DNA of 34,819 nt from Alicyclobacillus contaminans DSM 17975 (lineage in GTDB: Bacteria > Bacillota > Bacilli > Alicyclobacillales > Alicyclobacillaceae). Below the pieces are notes generated by a model. It was not told the origin of the DNA, searched no databases, and saw only the letters and a program-made list of their open reading frames with translations. Shown here one piece after another: positions 1-6,295 of this stretch. Made by a program: the position numbers and the translations under genes. Where the stretch lies: assembly GCF_000429525.1 (NCBI RefSeq), contig NZ_AUCA01000034.1, forward strand, positions 1 to 34,819. The letters run 5' to 3'. Positions within the stretch are counted from its first letter, which is position 1. Each line of letters opens with the position of its first letter.

Positions 1-231
1 AATCCCCGAACAGTAGGCATAAATGAGGACCTTCAGCAACATCACAGGATGATACGGCGGGTAACCCCGCAATTCCCGTTCGTACGGTTCCGTAATGGCA
101 GAGGTATCCAGCCGGTCTACAACATCGCTGATAAACCGTGCCAAATGGTTTTCCGGCAACCACTCGTTCAAGTCCGGCGGCAGCAGGAGCAGTTGATCGT
201 GGTTGTGACCACGGTACTTCTTTCGTGGCAT
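1..231 (-). CDS. IS1182-family transposase, N-terminal fragment (cut by window edge)
   Basis: The first 77 codons of a transposase run off the left edge of the window. It starts at an ATG (229-231) and the protein begins MPRKKYRGHNHDQ, followed by LPPDLNEWLPENHLARF and RGYPPYHPVMLLKVLIYAY. This pattern (LPPxLxEWLPExHLARFIxDVV, then YPPYHPxMxxKVLxYxYCxGI) is the conserved N-terminal InsH/DUF772 domain of IS1182-type elements. The catalytic DDE part would lie outside the window, so whether the element is intact cannot be judged. The sequence between the start codon and about 325 would be the element's leader and terminal repeat. It lies directly against a truncated TerC-like gene, which suggests this insertion disrupted that gene. 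Confidence 0.85.
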   Translation of the reverse strand, partial: MPRKKYRGHNHDQLLLLPPDLNEWLPENHLARFISDVVDRLDTSAITEPYERELRGYPPYHPVMLLKVLIYAYCSGI

Positions 232-325
232 GGCGAAGCCTCCTCAACGCTGTTGCCGTTAGGTTTCGCCATTGATCCGGAAATTTCCTTCTGGAAACTG
301 ACTCAAAGATTACTCGGACACGCTC
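1..325 (-). mobile_element. IS1182-like insertion sequence, one end
   Basis: The transposase 5' part (1-231) plus its upstream leader make up one end of an insertion sequence. The exact boundary is not certain. It must lie between the transposase start and the point (about 320-345) where the TerC-like reading frame stops resembling its family. The other end is outside the window, so terminal repeats and target duplication cannot be compared. Confidence 0.55.
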
Positions 326-596
326 CTAGGTGCATCCAGGAGGTGTTGGCGAGCGTCTGGATGGCCATCCAACTCAGTACGGTAACCGCCATTCCTTGAA
401 ACATATGGTTGTGAAGCAAGCGCCCAATGCCCGCTGGGAGCAGAATCTGTGTCAGGGCGAGCAAGATGCCGACCACAGTCAAGACGGAAGCGCGATGGGC
501 TCCGGCCGTATGCGACAGCATCATGCCTGCTAGGAGTGCGTTATCGATGGCCACAATAACGTGAATGAGGGCCAGCGAGACGAGCGTTGTTGTCAT
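303..596 (-). pseudogene. TerC-like integral membrane protein, 3' end lost to IS insertion
   Basis: The reading frame encodes 97 residues with hydrophobic helices at about 4-28, 36-58 and 68-84. The segment LALIHVIVAIDNALLAGMML matches the first helix of TerC/YjbE-type proteins, where an (I/L)DNA motif is typical. Family members are usually 200 residues or more, so about half is missing. The hydrophobic pattern ends near residue 85 and the last dozen residues appear to be read from the insertion element. The ATG at 594-596 has a good GGAGGTG site just upstream. The gene lies directly behind a fluoride riboswitch, so its product was presumably made when fluoride rose. TerC-like proteins are linked to metal handling, including manganese export; a role with fluoride is inference. 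Assignment to TerC rests on helix pattern and one motif. Confidence 0.5.
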
Positions 597-611
597 GAGT
601 CACCTCCACTC

Positions 612-653
612 AAAAATGGCTCCTACCGCGCTGAACGAAACGGTAGGAGCCAT
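612..653 (-). terminator. Intrinsic terminator, expression platform of fluoride riboswitch 1
   Basis: ATGGCTCCTACCG (RNA 5' arm, complement of 641-653) pairs perfectly with CGGTAGGAGCCAT (complement of 616-628), a 13-bp stem with a 12-nt loop. A run of five T on the minus strand follows (612-616). The 5' arm is also the 3' strand of the aptamer, so the two structures exclude each other. Confidence 0.88.
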
Positions 654-700
654 CAAGTCTGAGCTATCCACGTTTCACGGCGAGCGCCATTGCCGATGCA
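612..700 (-). ncRNA. Fluoride riboswitch (crcB motif) upstream of the TerC-like gene
   Basis: Read on the minus strand, the leader contains CGGCAATGGCGCTCGCCG (stem with internal loop and pseudoknot bases), an AAAC linker, a short hairpin, and then TTGATGGCTCCTACC. This is the crcB motif pattern GGNGAUGGNGNNCNCC...AAC...(U)GAUGGCUCCUAC. The 3' aptamer strand also forms one arm of the terminator that follows, the expected arrangement for fluoride-dependent antitermination: fluoride stabilises the aptamer and lets transcription continue. The aptamer spans roughly 641-698. Confidence 0.88.
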
Positions 701-782
701 CTTGTATACCTGTTACAGTCGCGTTGTATCTATGGGGCAATTCTCAAAAATGATGAGCATGTCTGTGCATGTTCGCACGATG

Positions 783-1100
783 CTACTTCAGGACGGTCCC
801 GCTCAGCAAAATGGCCGGACCGGACGCCGCTTGTAGCAAAGGACGAGTGGCCGCCAGGGTGGATTCCACGGTATTGGCCTCCAGAATGGCTTCCAGCACA
901 ACCGGCGGATGCTCAGAGAAGGAGAACAAATGGGCTTTGTGGATGACATGTTCTTGACCGAATCCCTCCACAGCGCGCTGCACGTCCACCCAGATGACAT
1001 GGTGGTTTTTCAGTGCCTGCAACATGGCCTCGTAGAGGGGCGTATGATGGTATTTGTCGTCCTCTTTCATGTACACCTTGAGAATGTGTCCTGAAGGCAT
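783..1100 (-). CDS. DUF190 family protein (second of a tandem pair)
   Basis: This 105-residue protein has the DUF190 pattern: a first beta strand ILKVYMKEDDKY, then PLYEAML, a segment ending VEGFGQEHVIHKAHLFSFSE, and a PPVVLEAI strand. DUF190 proteins are small alpha/beta proteins with a GlnB-like fold and no established biochemical activity. They are often encoded next to crcB genes, which fits the fluoride riboswitch upstream here. The ATG at 1098-1100 lies inside the end of the preceding DUF190 gene (34-nt overlap) and is preceded by AAAGGGG, so the two are translationally coupled. The pair share fold and length but differ clearly in sequence. The function is unknown; a regulatory or sensing role is only a guess from the fold. 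Confidence 0.75.
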   Translation of the reverse strand: MPSGHILKVYMKEDDKYHHTPLYEAMLQALKNHHVIWVDVQRAVEGFGQEHVIHKAHLFSFSEHPPVVLEAILEANTVESTLAATRPLLQAASGPAILLSGTVLK

Positions 1101-1447
1101 ATTCGGGTCCCCTTTCCATTCGCCTGTTTCAAATCATGGACATCTGGAATCACAAGCAGACGGGAGGATTTGGGTAAATGGGTGGAGAGCTGGGCGCACA
1201 TCTGCTGTATTTCTGCCTGCAATCCAAAGACCTCCATCGTAATGGGTAGGTTATTGGACGCGTACTCAAAATAGAGGTTCTGAAAGTGTCCGTGTACATC
1301 CAGCCCTTCTTCCGCGCGAAAAACGGTGATGCCGGGCGCTCCACTTTGCCAGAGGTAGCGCACGATATCCTGGTATGCCGTGCGTGCGGACCACTTTGTC
1401 CTGTCGCTTTCATAGAGACGAATCACAAGGAGTGCGCTCTTTTCCAT
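1067..1447 (-). CDS. DUF190 family protein (first of a tandem pair)
   Basis: This 126-residue DUF190 protein shows the strand ALLVIRLYESDRTKW, the helix around AYQDIVRYLWQSGAPGITVF and the family-typical RAEEGLDVHG. These are followed by NLPITMEVFGLQAEIQQM, corresponding to the PxVIEIVDxEE part of the family. The ATG at 1445-1447 is preceded by GGAGGAGG, which overlaps the enolase stop codon region (13-nt gap), so it is expressed with enolase. Its 3' end overlaps the next DUF190 gene. It is part of the fluoride-controlled operon beginning at the riboswitch near 3250. The biochemical role of the family is not known. Confidence 0.72.
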   Translation of the reverse strand: MEKSALLVIRLYESDRTKWSARTAYQDIVRYLWQSGAPGITVFRAEEGLDVHGHFQNLYFEYASNNLPITMEVFGLQAEIQQMCAQLSTHLPKSSRLLVIPDVHDLKQANGKGTRICLQDTFSRCT

Positions 1448-1460
1448 AGGGCCTCCTCCT

Positions 1461-2753
1461 TCATTGTTTCTTTGACGCTTTTTGGTACACGCCTGCGGCC
1501 AATGGAGCATCCGGGAACGTTTCCTGCAGACGCAGCAATTGGTTGTACTTCGCCACGCGTTCACCGCGGGCGGGGGCACCGGCCTTCATTTGGCCAGCGG
1601 CCGTTGCCAAGGCGAAATCCGCAATGAACGCGTCGTCCGTCTCGCCGGATCGGTGAGAAACCACCGTCTTGTATTGATGTGCGCGGGCCAAACGCATGGT
1701 TTCCAAGGTTTCCGTAACGGTGCCGACCTGATTTAACTTGATGAGAATCGCGTTGGCAATTCCCTGGTCGATGCCGCGCTGAAAGATGTTGGCATGGGTC
1801 ACGAAAATGTCATCACCGACACACTGAATGCCGTTTTCATTCAATGCCTTGGTATGTGTCTCCCATCCCTGCCAGTCGTATTCCGAAAGTCCGTCCTCAA
1901 TGGAGACAATGGGAAACTGTTGGGCCAATTGCAGACAGTAGGCGGTCATTTCATCCGACGTCCAAGTGTGCCCCTCGAACAGGTAATGGCCATCCTGATA
2001 AAAATCATTTGCGGCAAAGTCCAAGCCCAGCGAAATCTGTGCGCCTGGAATGTAACCGGCTTGTTCAATGGCAGCCACCAGCAGTTCGAGTGCCCCCTCC
2101 GTCGTTTTTAGTTGTGGAGCAAAGCCCCCTTCGTCGCCAATGGCCACTCGAAATCCTTTCGACTCCAAGAGCAGGCGCAATGCTTGGTACGTCTCTGCAC
2201 CCATGCGAATGGCATCAGAGATGGTGTCAGCACCGTGGGGAATCAACATAAATTCTTGTGTGGATACGCCTGAATCTGCGTGCTTTCCACCGTTGATGAC
2301 ATTCATCATGGGAACGGGAAACACGAGTTTCTCAGTCTCGTAGATACTGGCGATAGACTGAACCAACGAGCACTTCTTAGAAACCGCAGCAGCGCGGGCG
2401 AAGGCCATGGAACACCCAAGAATGGCATTCGCCCCAAGACGGTGTTTGTCCATCGTCCCATCCAAATTCGTCAAATAGCGGTCGAACGCTTCTTGACTGT
2501 CGAAATCGCACCCCTGTACAGCACGGGCGATGGTGCCCTGTACATGCTGGACCGCACCCAATACCCCTCTGCCACGGAATCGAGTTTTATCTCCGTCCCT
2601 CCATTCCACTGCTTCTTTGCTGCCAGTGGATTTTCCGGATGGGACGGATGCGCGCCCACAAGCCCCATCGGTTAACTGCAATTCCACTTCCAATGTGGGG
2701 AGGCCGCGGGAATCCAAGATTTCTCGAGCTTTCAACGCAAGTATCTTCGCCAT
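1461..2753 (-). CDS. eno: Enolase (phosphopyruvate hydratase), fluoride-operon copy
   Basis: A full-length enolase (430 residues) converting 2-phosphoglycerate to phosphoenolpyruvate in glycolysis, cytosolic and Mg-dependent. Visible family signatures are LGANAILG, PVPMMNVINGG, GDEGGFAP, the metal ligands in LGLDFAAND and SIEDGL, the catalytic lysine in ILIKLNQVGT, and SHRSGETDD and AKYNQLLR. Two normally near-invariant places beside the active site differ: the SGASTG loop reads SGKSTG (Lys41) and DSRGNPT reads DSRGLPT (Leu18). GGEHA reads GGKHA. The ATG at 2751-2753 is preceded by AGGAGG. A longer in-frame start upstream overlaps the preceding gene and lacks a ribosome site. Enolase is strongly inhibited by fluoride plus phosphate, and enolase is a known member of fluoride-riboswitch regulons. 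This is therefore probably an inducible, perhaps fluoride-tolerant, second enolase rather than the housekeeping copy; the tolerance is inference. Confidence 0.93.
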   Translation of the reverse strand: MAKILALKAREILDSRGLPTLEVELQLTDGACGRASVPSGKSTGSKEAVEWRDGDKTRFRGRGVLGAVQHVQGTIARAVQGCDFDSQEAFDRYLTNLDGTMDKHRLGANAILGCSMAFARAAAVSKKCSLVQSIASIYETEKLVFPVPMMNVINGGKHADSGVSTQEFMLIPHGADTISDAIRMGAETYQALRLLLESKGFRVAIGDEGGFAPQLKTTEGALELLVAAIEQAGYIPGAQISLGLDFAANDFYQDGHYLFEGHTWTSDEMTAYCLQLAQQFPIVSIEDGLSEYDWQGWETHTKALNENGIQCVGDDIFVTHANIFQRGIDQGIANAILIKLNQVGTVTETLETMRLARAHQYKTVVSHRSGETDDAFIADFALATAAGQMKAGAPARGERVAKYNQLLRLQETFPDAPLAAGVYQKASKKQ

Positions 2754-2782
2754 TGCAGGTACCTCCTTGGTTAAGCATCGTT

Positions 2783-3136
2783 TCAAAGAGAGCGCCGAAA
2801 AGTGCGGCAACACAACCAAGCGGCAAAGCCACCGCAGAGGTTGTACAGCAGTAGAACAACCAGCCAGCCAGTCCATGTGACGGAGGATTCACGAAAGAAA
2901 ATTTGCGCTATTTCGTAGCTAAGGATGTATATGTTGGACAACGGTATGCCTGCGATGGTGCCCCATTTCACGCTGTTCACCCTGCGACAAACCCAGAGGC
3001 TGCTCAGCAATAAAACCGCCGACCACAGGTACACCTGAATACTTGGTCCCAGTCGCGTGGCACTCTCCATACCTGTAAGTATGCCAATGGGCAACATCAT
3101 GGCCAGCGACGAGAATACACGTTTCGACGGCGCCAC
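2783..3136 (-). CDS. Small four-helix membrane protein, possible diverged CrcB/Fluc fluoride channel
   Basis: This 117-residue protein has four hydrophobic segments, at about 9-28, 32-50, 57-80 and 87-108, which is the size and layout of CrcB/Fluc. The segment GTIAGIPLSNIYILSYEIAQ sits where Fluc proteins have G-x-x-G-G-x-T-T-F-S-T-F-S-x-E. The glycine, the serine and the glutamate line up, but the two pore phenylalanines are replaced by Ile and Leu, and the helix-2 Asn is not seen. The GTG start (3134-3136) is chosen because GGAGG lies 11 nt upstream. It is the first gene after a fluoride riboswitch and is followed by enolase, the position where crcB is normally found. That context is the main support. 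It could instead be an unrelated small membrane protein recruited to the fluoride operon. Confidence 0.5.
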   Translation of the reverse strand: MAPSKRVFSSLAMMLPIGILTGMESATRLGPSIQVYLWSAVLLLSSLWVCRRVNSVKWGTIAGIPLSNIYILSYEIAQIFFRESSVTWTGWLVVLLLYNLCGGFAAWLCCRTFRRSL

Positions 3137-3156
3137 CTTATGCTCTTCCTCCTTTC

Positions 3157-3206
3157 AAAAAGAAAGGCTCCTACGGACAAACTGATGACAGTCAACCGTA
3201 GGAGCC
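3157..3206 (-). terminator. Intrinsic terminator, expression platform of fluoride riboswitch 2
   Basis: GGCTCCTACGG (complement of 3196-3206) pairs perfectly with CCGTAGGAGCC (complement of 3166-3176), followed by TTTCTTTTT. The first arm is the 3' strand of the aptamer, so ligand-bound aptamer and terminator exclude each other. Confidence 0.9.
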
Positions 3207-3252
3207 ATTATCCTTTTCAGGCAGTTGGTGGTGAGCTCCATCACCGATGCAA
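3157..3252 (-). ncRNA. Fluoride riboswitch (crcB motif) leading the CrcB-like/enolase/DUF190 operon
   Basis: On the minus strand the leader reads GGTGATGGAGCTCACC, then an ACCAACTGCC linker, CTGAAAAGG, and ATAATGGCTCCTACGG. This closely matches the crystallised crcB fluoride aptamer (GGCGAUGAGGCCCGCC, AAACUGCC, CUGAAAAGG, GCUGAUGGCCUCUAC). The aptamer covers about 3194-3247 and the terminator expression platform follows. An extended -10 element (TGATATACT; TATACT is the complement of 3261-3266) lies just upstream, so the transcript would begin within the first bases of the aptamer leader. Fluoride binding should allow readthrough into the operon. Confidence 0.93.
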
Positions 3253-3260
3253 TTACCGAC

Positions 3261-3269
3261 AGTATATCA
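3261..3269 (-). promoter_or_regulatory. Extended -10 promoter element of the fluoride operon
   Basis: The minus strand reads TGATATACT, a TGn-extended -10 (TATACT). No convincing -35 is seen at 16-18 nt, which is common for extended -10 promoters. Its distance to the aptamer fits a transcript starting at about 3253. Confidence 0.45.
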
Positions 3270-3274
3270 CAAGT

Positions 3275-3540
3275 TGGGCAACAAAGAACGGATTGTGGTT
3301 GAGTCGTATCCGAAGTTTTCACTGCGGTGATGGTACCCATGTTGTCAAGGCCCACGGCGTGGACGTTTGGCACCGTATACGAGACAAACCACGGCAAAAG
3401 CGTCATCCTTGTCAAACTCATGTTGAGAAGGCGTCGGTCCTAACCACCTGCTCGCCAATATGCCTGTGCTATGCTTCTCTCAGAGGCCACAAATGTCCTC
3501 TGACTCGGAGGAGTATTGGGGACGGAGGTGAGACGGCATC
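3275..3540. other. Intergenic region with no recognised gene
   Basis: This stretch lies between the divergently read fluoride operon and the copper gene. Short open frames cross it but none has a ribosome site or a recognisable domain. A possible degraded coding remnant cannot be excluded. The only clear signal is GGAGGTG (3524-3530), the ribosome site of the CopC-CopD gene. Confidence 0.5.
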
Positions 3541-5235
3541 GTGCAGGTTGTATCGCGCAGGATGGGGTGGTTGACTGGAATTGTTTTCGGGCTATTCGTG
3601 GTCTTTACCGGTCTCTTGCTGGAGCAACCGGTGGCCTTTGCCCACGCCTTCATCGTACAATCCACGCCCACGGACAACCAAGTCTTGCAACAGTCGCCGC
3701 ACCTGGTGGAAATCACGTTTGACGAGCCGGTCCAAACGGTGTTTGGCGGATTGACCGTCACCAATGACAGCGGGCTCCGCGTGGATAATGGAGACGCGCA
3801 TCTGCAGGCGGACAACCCGCGCATCTTGGAGTGCACCTTGAAGTCGGGCTTGCCCGATGGGGTGTACCAAGTGCAATGGCGCGTGATTTCTGCAGACGGG
3901 CATCCGGTCTCTGGCATCATCCCGTTCCGTGTCGGAACGGGGACGTCAGCGGCAGGCGCGGTGACACAAAACAGTGGCTACACCCCGGGGGTGGACATGC
4001 TGCTCATCCGCTCTCTGTTTCTGCTTGGTCTGATGTTGGTTCAGGGCGGGCTCTTGTTTTGGCGCTTCGTGTTGGCACCGTCGCTGCGCGCCACCTGGTT
4101 GAAACCGCTGACGGCGGCGGTGGCTTGGCTCGGTGGCGGGTTAGTGCTGGTTGGCAGTTTGCTGGCGCTGCCGTTGCAGACGACCATTGACGCGGGGGTC
4201 CCGTGGGCGCAGGCTTTCTCCCCGCCGCTGTGGGACAGGGTATTGTTCTATTCGCAGTTCGGACTTCCCTGGGTGACTCAATGCGTGGTGGCACTGGTGC
4301 AATTGCTGTTGCTAAAACGCTTGTACGACCACCCGCGGCAGGCGGGGGGCACGGTCTTTGCAATCTTTGGCGCTGGCGCCGTCCTGGCTTGGACGCGCAG
4401 TGTGGACGGGCATGCGACGGGCACCTCCGCACCAGGGGTGTCGGTGCTGCTGGACATGGTACACATTGGGGCGGCAAGCCTCTGGGTGGGCGGCCTGGCG
4501 ACGCTGGTGGTGGCGCTGTGGCTGCTGCCGGGGCGGCTGCCGGATGCGCGGGCGCAGGCCAGGACACTGTTGCTCCGGTTTGGTCTGGCTGCGGTGGGGG
4601 CCGTGGTGATCCTGGCCCTCACGGGATTATGGAGTGCGCTCCAGAACATTCCCACCTGGTCCTCGCTCTTCCATACAACGTACGGGCAGACCCTGCTGCT
4701 GAAACTGGGGTTTGTAGCCGCCATATTGCTGTTGGCGCTGGTACAGCGCTTGGCTCTCTGGCGAAACTGGCGTTTTGCCGAGCGAGGCGGGCGCCGTTGG
4801 CTGCTCTTGGCGGAAGCGTTGCTGGCTGTGGCCGTCATTGTGGACACGTCGCGACTGACCAATCTGCCCACTGCCCGCGCCAATCCGGGGCCTGTGAAGG
4901 TGCAGAAGACGCTGGGCACAGGATCGGACAGACTTCATGCCACCCTGCTCATTACGCCCAACCGGGTCGGGCAAAACGAGTACCAGGTTCGGCTCACCGA
5001 TGCCAACGGGCGCGCTTTCAGCCAGGTGCAGCAGGTTACACTCACGTTCCTGATGACGTCGATGCAGATGGGCAATGACACGGTCCGGTTGCGCCCGGTA
5101 CAGGCAGGAGTGTACGCGGCCTCTGGGCTGGAGTTGACGATGGCAGGTACGTGGCGAGTGCACATGGACATCTTGTGCAATGACTTGACGGAAGAGACGG
5201 CAGACTGGCGCATTGTGGTTGGCTCCCTGTCATAA
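3541..5235 (+). CDS. CopC-CopD fusion copper transport protein (YcnJ-like)
   Basis: A 564-residue membrane protein. Residues 1-34 are a signal peptide ending AFA, so the mature protein begins with His35 (HAFIVQSTPTDN), the CopC copper ligand. The CopC domain runs to about 131 and contains the second copper motif D-G-HPVSG (Asp119, His121). About eight transmembrane helices from 150 to 430 form the CopD domain. The soluble tail (about 445-564) has the LxxxPNxxGxNxYxVxLxDxxG and Met-rich MTSMQMG patterns of YtkA/FixH-like copper-associated domains. This three-part layout matches B. subtilis YcnJ, implicated in copper uptake. The GTG at 3541 is chosen because GGAGGTG lies 10 nt upstream; an ATG at 3562 is an alternative. 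It is followed by a YcnI gene, as in Bacillus. No YcnK-type repressor gene is present in the window. Confidence 0.88.
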   Translation: MQVVSRRMGWLTGIVFGLFVVFTGLLLEQPVAFAHAFIVQSTPTDNQVLQQSPHLVEITFDEPVQTVFGGLTVTNDSGLRVDNGDAHLQADNPRILECTLKSGLPDGVYQVQWRVISADGHPVSGIIPFRVGTGTSAAGAVTQNSGYTPGVDMLLIRSLFLLGLMLVQGGLLFWRFVLAPSLRATWLKPLTAAVAWLGGGLVLVGSLLALPLQTTIDAGVPWAQAFSPPLWDRVLFYSQFGLPWVTQCVVALVQLLLLKRLYDHPRQAGGTVFAIFGAGAVLAWTRSVDGHATGTSAPGVSVLLDMVHIGAASLWVGGLATLVVALWLLPGRLPDARAQARTLLLRFGLAAVGAVVILALTGLWSALQNIPTWSSLFHTTYGQTLLLKLGFVAAILLLALVQRLALWRNWRFAERGGRRWLLLAEALLAVAVIVDTSRLTNLPTARANPGPVKVQKTLGTGSDRLHATLLITPNRVGQNEYQVRLTDANGRAFSQVQQVTLTFLMTSMQMGNDTVRLRPVQAGVYAASGLELTMAGTWRVHMDILCNDLTEETADWRIVVGSLS

Positions 5236-5331
5236 CATTGGGAATCTAGCGAAGCCGACGCTGCATCCCATGGGGGTACGGCGTCACAGTTCTTTCAAGA
5301 AAATAGCTCCATTTTGTCACAGAACATGCGC

Positions 5332-5368
5332 CGAATTTGCGGATATCAAGTGGATATGCGTAAATTCG
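5332..5368. repeat. Long inverted repeat upstream of the YcnI gene
   Basis: CGAATTTGCGGATATC (5332-5347) and GATATGCGTAAATTCG (5353-5368) form a 16-bp stem with one G-U pair, one mismatch and a 5-nt loop. It lies in the 206-nt space between the CopC-CopD and YcnI genes. There is no T tract, so it is not a typical terminator. It could be a regulator operator or an RNA structure. A poor sigma-A-like pair (TTGCGG 5337-5342, TAAATT 5361-5366, 18 nt apart) overlaps it. Confidence 0.6.
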
Positions 5369-5382
5369 CGAGTTGTGGTGAC

Positions 5383-5405
5383 ATGCCGCGCTTGGCGCGC
5401 GGCAT
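5383..5405. repeat. GC-rich hairpin upstream of the YcnI gene
   Basis: ATGCCGCGC (5383-5391) pairs perfectly with GCGCGGCAT (5397-5405) around a 5-nt loop. It ends 36 nt before the YcnI start codon and has no T tract. It may stabilise or control the ycnI part of the transcript. Confidence 0.6.
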
Positions 5406-5441
5406 CGCATTACACAGTGAATGGGAAAGAGGGACGAAATC

Positions 5442-6092
5442 ATGAAGGGGAAGCATACACTGGCCATGTTTGGCACCGCGGCGGCGGTGATGATTGGCTT
5501 TGCGCCGATGGCGAGCGCGCACGTCACCGTCTGGCCGAAGCAGTCGACGGTGGGGGCCTGGGAGAAGTACACGGTGCGGGTACCGACGGAAAAGGAGATT
5601 CCCACCGTCAAAGTCGTGCTCAAGATGCCCAAAGGCATCACTTTCGAGCAGTACGAAGCCGTGCCCGGATGGACCGTTGCAGAGCAAAAGGACAGCCAGG
5701 GTCAGGTGATCAGCGTGACCTGGACTGCTATCGCAGGCGGCATCGCGCCCGGACAGTTCGCCGAATTTTCATTCATCGCGGCGAACCCGAAGACTCCGGA
5801 GGCGGCCGCTTGGGACGCTTTCCAATATTACAAGGATGGCTCGATTGTGGAGTGGACGGGTGCGCCTTCGTCCCAGACGCCGCATTCCATCACCCAGATT
5901 TTGTCGAGCACGTCGGGATCGGACAGTAACAGTGCTGCGCCGACGACGAATGCGACGGGTGCTTCGACGGCAACGAACACGTCTCCGTCCACCACGTCTG
6001 GGGGCAACAGCCGGACTGCACTGGCACTCTCCATCGTGGCGTTGGTCGTGGCGCTGGTGTCACTGGCGCGGTCTGTGTGGCGGAAGCGATAA
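5442..6092 (+). CDS. YcnI-like DUF1775 copper-binding protein
   Basis: A 216-residue exported protein. The signal peptide ends ASA (residues 24-26), leaving His27 at the mature N-terminus and Trp31 in HVTVWP, the residues that bind Cu(II) in YcnI. The DUF1775 domain runs to about 150 and shows KVVLKMPKGI, VPGWTV, VTWTA and GQFAEFSFIAANP. A Ser/Thr/Asn-rich linker (about 152-188) and one C-terminal transmembrane helix ending in RSVWRKR anchor it outside the cell. The ATG at 5442 is preferred over 5421 because AGAGGG lies upstream and the signal peptide then has normal length. It follows the CopC-CopD fusion and is likely its periplasm-side (outer face) copper partner. Confidence 0.88.
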   Translation: MKGKHTLAMFGTAAAVMIGFAPMASAHVTVWPKQSTVGAWEKYTVRVPTEKEIPTVKVVLKMPKGITFEQYEAVPGWTVAEQKDSQGQVISVTWTAIAGGIAPGQFAEFSFIAANPKTPEAAAWDAFQYYKDGSIVEWTGAPSSQTPHSITQILSSTSGSDSNSAAPTTNATGASTATNTSPSTTSGGNSRTALALSIVALVVALVSLARSVWRKR

Positions 6093-6154
6093 GCGGCTCT
6101 GTCACATTTCAAAAACATCCGTGGGCATCCGCAGTAGATTTGTGATATAATTAA

Positions 6155-6171
6155 ATATTTAGACTAAATAT
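6155..6171. repeat. Perfect AT-rich palindrome, operator-like
   Basis: ATATTTAG-A-CTAAATAT, with 8-bp perfect arms, lies in an A+T-rich stretch (about 6130-6180) between the ends of the YcnI gene and the convergent hypothetical gene. Its size and composition resemble operators of metal- or stress-responsive repressors, but no gene starts nearby on either strand. Confidence 0.45.
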
Positions 6172-6295
6172 AATTATTGAAACGAAGGCGGGAGAAGGGC
6201 TGCCCTGAAGGCACAGAGAATGCTCAAAGCAACAACCACCCAAAACGGGACCCATCCTCCGTCTTACGATGGGTTTTGGAACAACACCCGCAGCA

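Noticed and set aside
49-399. Long plus-strand open frame at the left edge
   Set aside because: It is the complement of the IS1182-type transposase and the TerC-like fragment, has no ribosome site and no family pattern.
4004-4919. Long open frames on the opposite strand of the CopC-CopD gene
   Set aside because: They arise from the GC-rich third positions of the real gene; the products are Pro/Arg/Ala-rich without domains.
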